From: Neoluteolibacter marinus
GTDB taxonomy: Bacteria; Verrucomicrobiota; Verrucomicrobiia; Verrucomicrobiales; Akkermansiaceae
Direction: 5' to 3'
DNA length: 64,000 nt
Assembly (NCBI RefSeq): GCF_014904755.1
Contig: NZ_JACZFQ010000097.1
Coordinates: 162,176-226,175, forward strand
This document shows, in pieces, positions 63,001 to 64,000 of the stretch (position 1 is its first letter; the number at the start of each line of letters is the position of its first letter). The position numbers and the translations under genes are program-made. A model generated the notes under the pieces. The model saw only the letters and a program-made list of their open reading frames with translations. It had not been told where the DNA came from and did not search any database.

Positions 63001-63030
63001 GCAACCAACGAGAGAATTACGTGCTGGCAT
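60016..63030 (-). CDS. Secreted beta-propeller / alpha-beta-hydrolase (lipase-like) fusion
   Basis: 1004 residues. The signal peptide is at the start (LVGCLGIFLFALVGVIQLATG). Residues 30-420 carry propeller repeats of the SBBP type (GDIYVLVKGSQFSEEDREVI, GGITSDTNGYIYFGG, QVDSVGNIIVGGVTTN). A hydrolase domain follows with the oxyanion loop FVHGWNSSPN and the nucleophile elbow VGHSLGA (Ser538). The C-terminal third has a beta-sandwich and a DPNGDGIENILHFA tail with calcium-loop-like DIDGDGFSDWEYL. It is probably an extracellular lipase or esterase fused to a binding propeller. It is longer than ordinary lipases and no chaperone gene is adjacent. Confidence 0.85.
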   Translation of the reverse strand: MPARNSLVGCLGIFLFALVGVIQLATGKELEIDQIERFSEIVLDSDRDAVGDIYVLVKGSQFSEEDREVIKYSRSGERIWTRSTGMSSALRIHLTARNEIVVAGDGASNDPGLGKKDICISKFSSEMSLLWRRYFGSKGDDFLGGITSDTNGYIYFGGIVSSPVYSRRDCAVGKISNSGSQVWIRRLMNSEGSNNGQINAVAVTSDSSVVVAGYTSQTPSGSSVGRYLAGFIARFSHSGALENFRADPSQGSATVLHSVQVDSVGNIIVGGVTTNAEGRQAVVEKFSPGFEVIWSSAFAVQFNGTTTAATVVNIQIDRRDRVLALAIRENAGQAVYSLRRYDPSGSLEDESVVSLGSKAAAIGLGPLGSLVVSGSSSAESISGEEPFPGGGGYLVFYNTNSISPLEVIQTVREPDPEVHVTLEELQEPDPFVETGLKQWNGSAFDGDLSSFDPADPVILFVHGWNSSPNVFNALAGEVLAGSPDLNILAWDWSDKAGTGVGITLARSRTPHQASELAAALADLVGPAYGDHVHFVGHSLGALIVGESIDMLVEREGLDAVPIQASLMDDASITNATQIPLASSVGSVFADPTSRYSFNENYVSIVGALQSDAVNVFLPEGAILGAVGWHSYPIEWYRMSAEAWRTGASAGSDSPGYHAALRLGGTIPSSPQYHIQTFSVSDEPVLLQGSTREEIIQFRDAARVFSVGASIGLFLSDQVWGAVGKVQASMENGDRAIQDLKIVLEENSPAYTWVPVSVPEEAVGLAFDFRVSDFGDRDFLSFGIGNELLFALEGEFMQDGEVYNSGVFDIARFTGQDIELFIALNSDDSSGASVVVDNISFMLSAPTAYDRWADALGLTKGYNDGLEDDPNGDGIENILHFANDSDPLGTGGNEGKRRSSVQLIGGERFFTLTLPVRAGLAFEEGIEMVSQPIDGVSYKFFADGGLSAAPQLGLLRADPPLDSGLPPLRDIDGDGFSDWEYLTIRILDPVEDAKTGFIWSEVVGE

Positions 63031-63191
63031 GGGTCTGAGAGATACATTGGGAGGGCAAACGCCCTCTGTCTCCTGACGGAGTTGACCTAGCATTTGAGAA
63101 AAGAGGCGGGGGACTCCGAGCATGGGGGGCGGGCTATTCGACAGGGCGTGGTGACCCCACTAAATGACTGCTGTTTTGTCAACGTCATACG

Positions 63192-63437
63192 CCCATCCCC
63201 ATCCCCATCCCCATCCCCATCCCCATCCCCATCCCCATCCCCATCCCCATCCCCATCCCCATCCCCATCCCCAGACCCATCCCCAGACCCATCCCCAGAC
63301 CCATCCCCAGACCCATCCCCAGACCCATCCCCAGACCCATCCCCAGACCCATCCCCAGACCCATCCCCAGACCCATCCCCAGACCCATCCCCAGACCCAT
63401 CCCCAGACCCAGACCCAGACCCAGACCCAGACCCAGA
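63192..63437. repeat. Mosaic hexamer satellite, 41 units of CCCATC and CCCAGA
   Basis: 13 tandem CCCATC units (63192-63269), then 11 alternations of CCCAGA-CCCATC (63270-63401), then 6 CCCAGA units (63402-63437), all without error. The period of 6 keeps several frames open, so encoded Pro-Ser/Pro-Asp or Gly-Ser/Gly-Asp runs are products of the repeat rather than evidence of a gene. Confidence 0.95.
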
Positions 63438-63536
63438 CCCGGGACAGGCCCGGCGTGGCGGATCAAGAACCACGCCATGAAATCATGGGCTAGACCACCC
63501 CGGCTGCGGCGCAAGCTTTGGAATGGCGGTATGACA

Positions 63537-63570
63537 AAAAGCCCCCGCCAATACAAGACCGGCGGGGCCT
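63537..63570 (-). terminator. Rho-independent terminator, minus strand
   Basis: On the minus strand GGCCCCGCC pairs with GGCGGGGGC across an 11-bp loop and is followed by TTTTT. It would end a transcript coming from the right, where the small frame at 63623-63706 lies. Confidence 0.6.
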
Positions 63571-63622
63571 TCATCGATTCAAGGACGGGGAGTCTTCACA
63601 CTGAAGCGTCCCCCTAGGCGAA

Positions 63623-63706
63623 TCAACCCATCATTCGTTCGGCCTTCCGCAGCTGGCGGCCGACGAGACTCCACCAGAAGCAGATTGCGGTATTCGCCCG
63701 CGCCAT
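63623..63706 (-). CDS. Possible small protein of 27 residues
   Basis: ATG at 63706 after AAGGGAAG (a good Shine-Dalgarno), frame MARANTAICFWWSLVGRQL and a basic tail ending at TGA 63623, followed about 50 bp later by a terminator. The hydrophobic AICFWWSLVG then basic tail could sit at a membrane. Nothing similar is recognised; conservation would decide. Confidence 0.3.
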   Translation of the reverse strand: MARANTAICFWWSLVGRQLRKAERMMG

Positions 63707-64000
63707 CAGAGCTTCCCTTTGATATACCCAGAGGGCAAAGCCACAGAAACGGCCCCGCGGCGGGCCTCCAAGGGCGGGAGGGCTACGAAGAGAGCGCCCG
63801 GCTTCGTGGTGCGGCTCGCTCGGCCCTGGCCGACGGCGGGCTGCACACCTCCGGCCTTGGTCCGACCCACACGGCGCTTTCCCCTACCCCTGACGAGTTA
63901 CCCCCCTTGCGGTCGACGATCCGCCGCCCCCCCCCCCCCGCATCGAGGGGCGGCATCGAGAGTCAGGCAACTTCCCGGCTGATTTGGGGACGCGGCAAAT
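63707..64000. other. High-G+C region at window end with no supported gene
   Basis: No reading frame here looks coding. A run of 13 C (63927-63939) and repeated CGGC-rich words are present. It may be the start of another repeat or island segment cut by the window edge. Confidence 0.35.

Noticed and set aside
63192..63437. CRISPR array
   Set aside because: Units are 6 or 12 bp with no unique spacers and no cas genes nearby.
63087..63480. Several open frames encoding Pro-Ser/Pro-Asp or Gly-Ser/Gly-Asp runs
   Set aside because: A period-6 repeat without stop codons opens frames on both strands. The flanks show no coding character or credible start.

Overview
The window looks like a chromosome segment of a Verrucomicrobiota bacterium (Luteolibacter/Haloferula-like Verrucomicrobiaceae). 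The clues are the paired PSCyt1-DUF1549-DUF1553 and DUF1501 genes, an ECF sigma factor with a FecR-discoidin protein, a giant Ser/Thr kinase with TPRs beside its own sigma factor, an ELWxxDGT-repeat protein with the verrucomicrobial C-terminal tail, and lipid A genes (LpxI, an LpxL-like acyltransferase). Species cannot be fixed from sequence alone. Many adjacent genes overlap by ATGA or GTGA, so translational coupling is common.

Layout. 0-8.1 kb: ECF sigma factor plus kinase operon, a secreted protein of unknown function, then tRNA-Arg(CCT). 8.3-11.7 kb: envelope operon of an LpxL-like acyltransferase, an ELM1-family protein and a family 4 glycosyltransferase. 11.6-13.5 kb: small P-loop kinase, DUF4870 membrane protein, TIM-barrel isomerase. 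13.5-19.7 kb: coupled operon sigma -> FecR -> PSCyt1/DUF1549/DUF1553 -> DUF1501. 19.8-28.5 kb: DUF3500, PhoD-like phosphatase, SMP-30 lactonase and a second DUF1553/DUF1501 pair. 28.7-36.4 kb: housekeeping block (putA, tRNA-Leu, lpxI, rnc, tRNA-His, Smr protein, cobalamin adenosyltransferase, queE, a small membrane protein). 36.5-41.35 kb: a four-gene operon with a three-domain FtsK/EccC-like ATPase, a WXG100 protein, a second small protein with the same W-x-D-x5-F spacing, and a coiled-coil protein; this is a candidate minimal type VII secretion-like system. 41.5-52.3 kb: carbohydrate region with an alpha-L-rhamnosidase, a tagaturonate epimerase-like enzyme, an SDR of the mannonate oxidoreductase type, and a five-gene operon (aldo-keto reductase, zinc dehydrogenase, FucU-like mutarotase, TIM-barrel enzyme, lactonase). 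Read together, these form a plausible L-galactose -> L-galactonate -> D-tagaturonate -> D-fructuronate -> D-mannonate route.

52.3-64 kb is accessory DNA. It opens with a truncated 3' part of tRNA-Ala(CGC), oriented so that an integrated element would lie to its right. A decayed transposase, two AT-richer orphan secreted proteins, the ELWxxDGT protein, two overlapping LuxR-type regulators, a propeller-lipase fusion and a mosaic hexamer satellite follow. By eye, base composition falls outside the 8.2-52.3 kb core on both sides, and both changes coincide with tRNA sequences.
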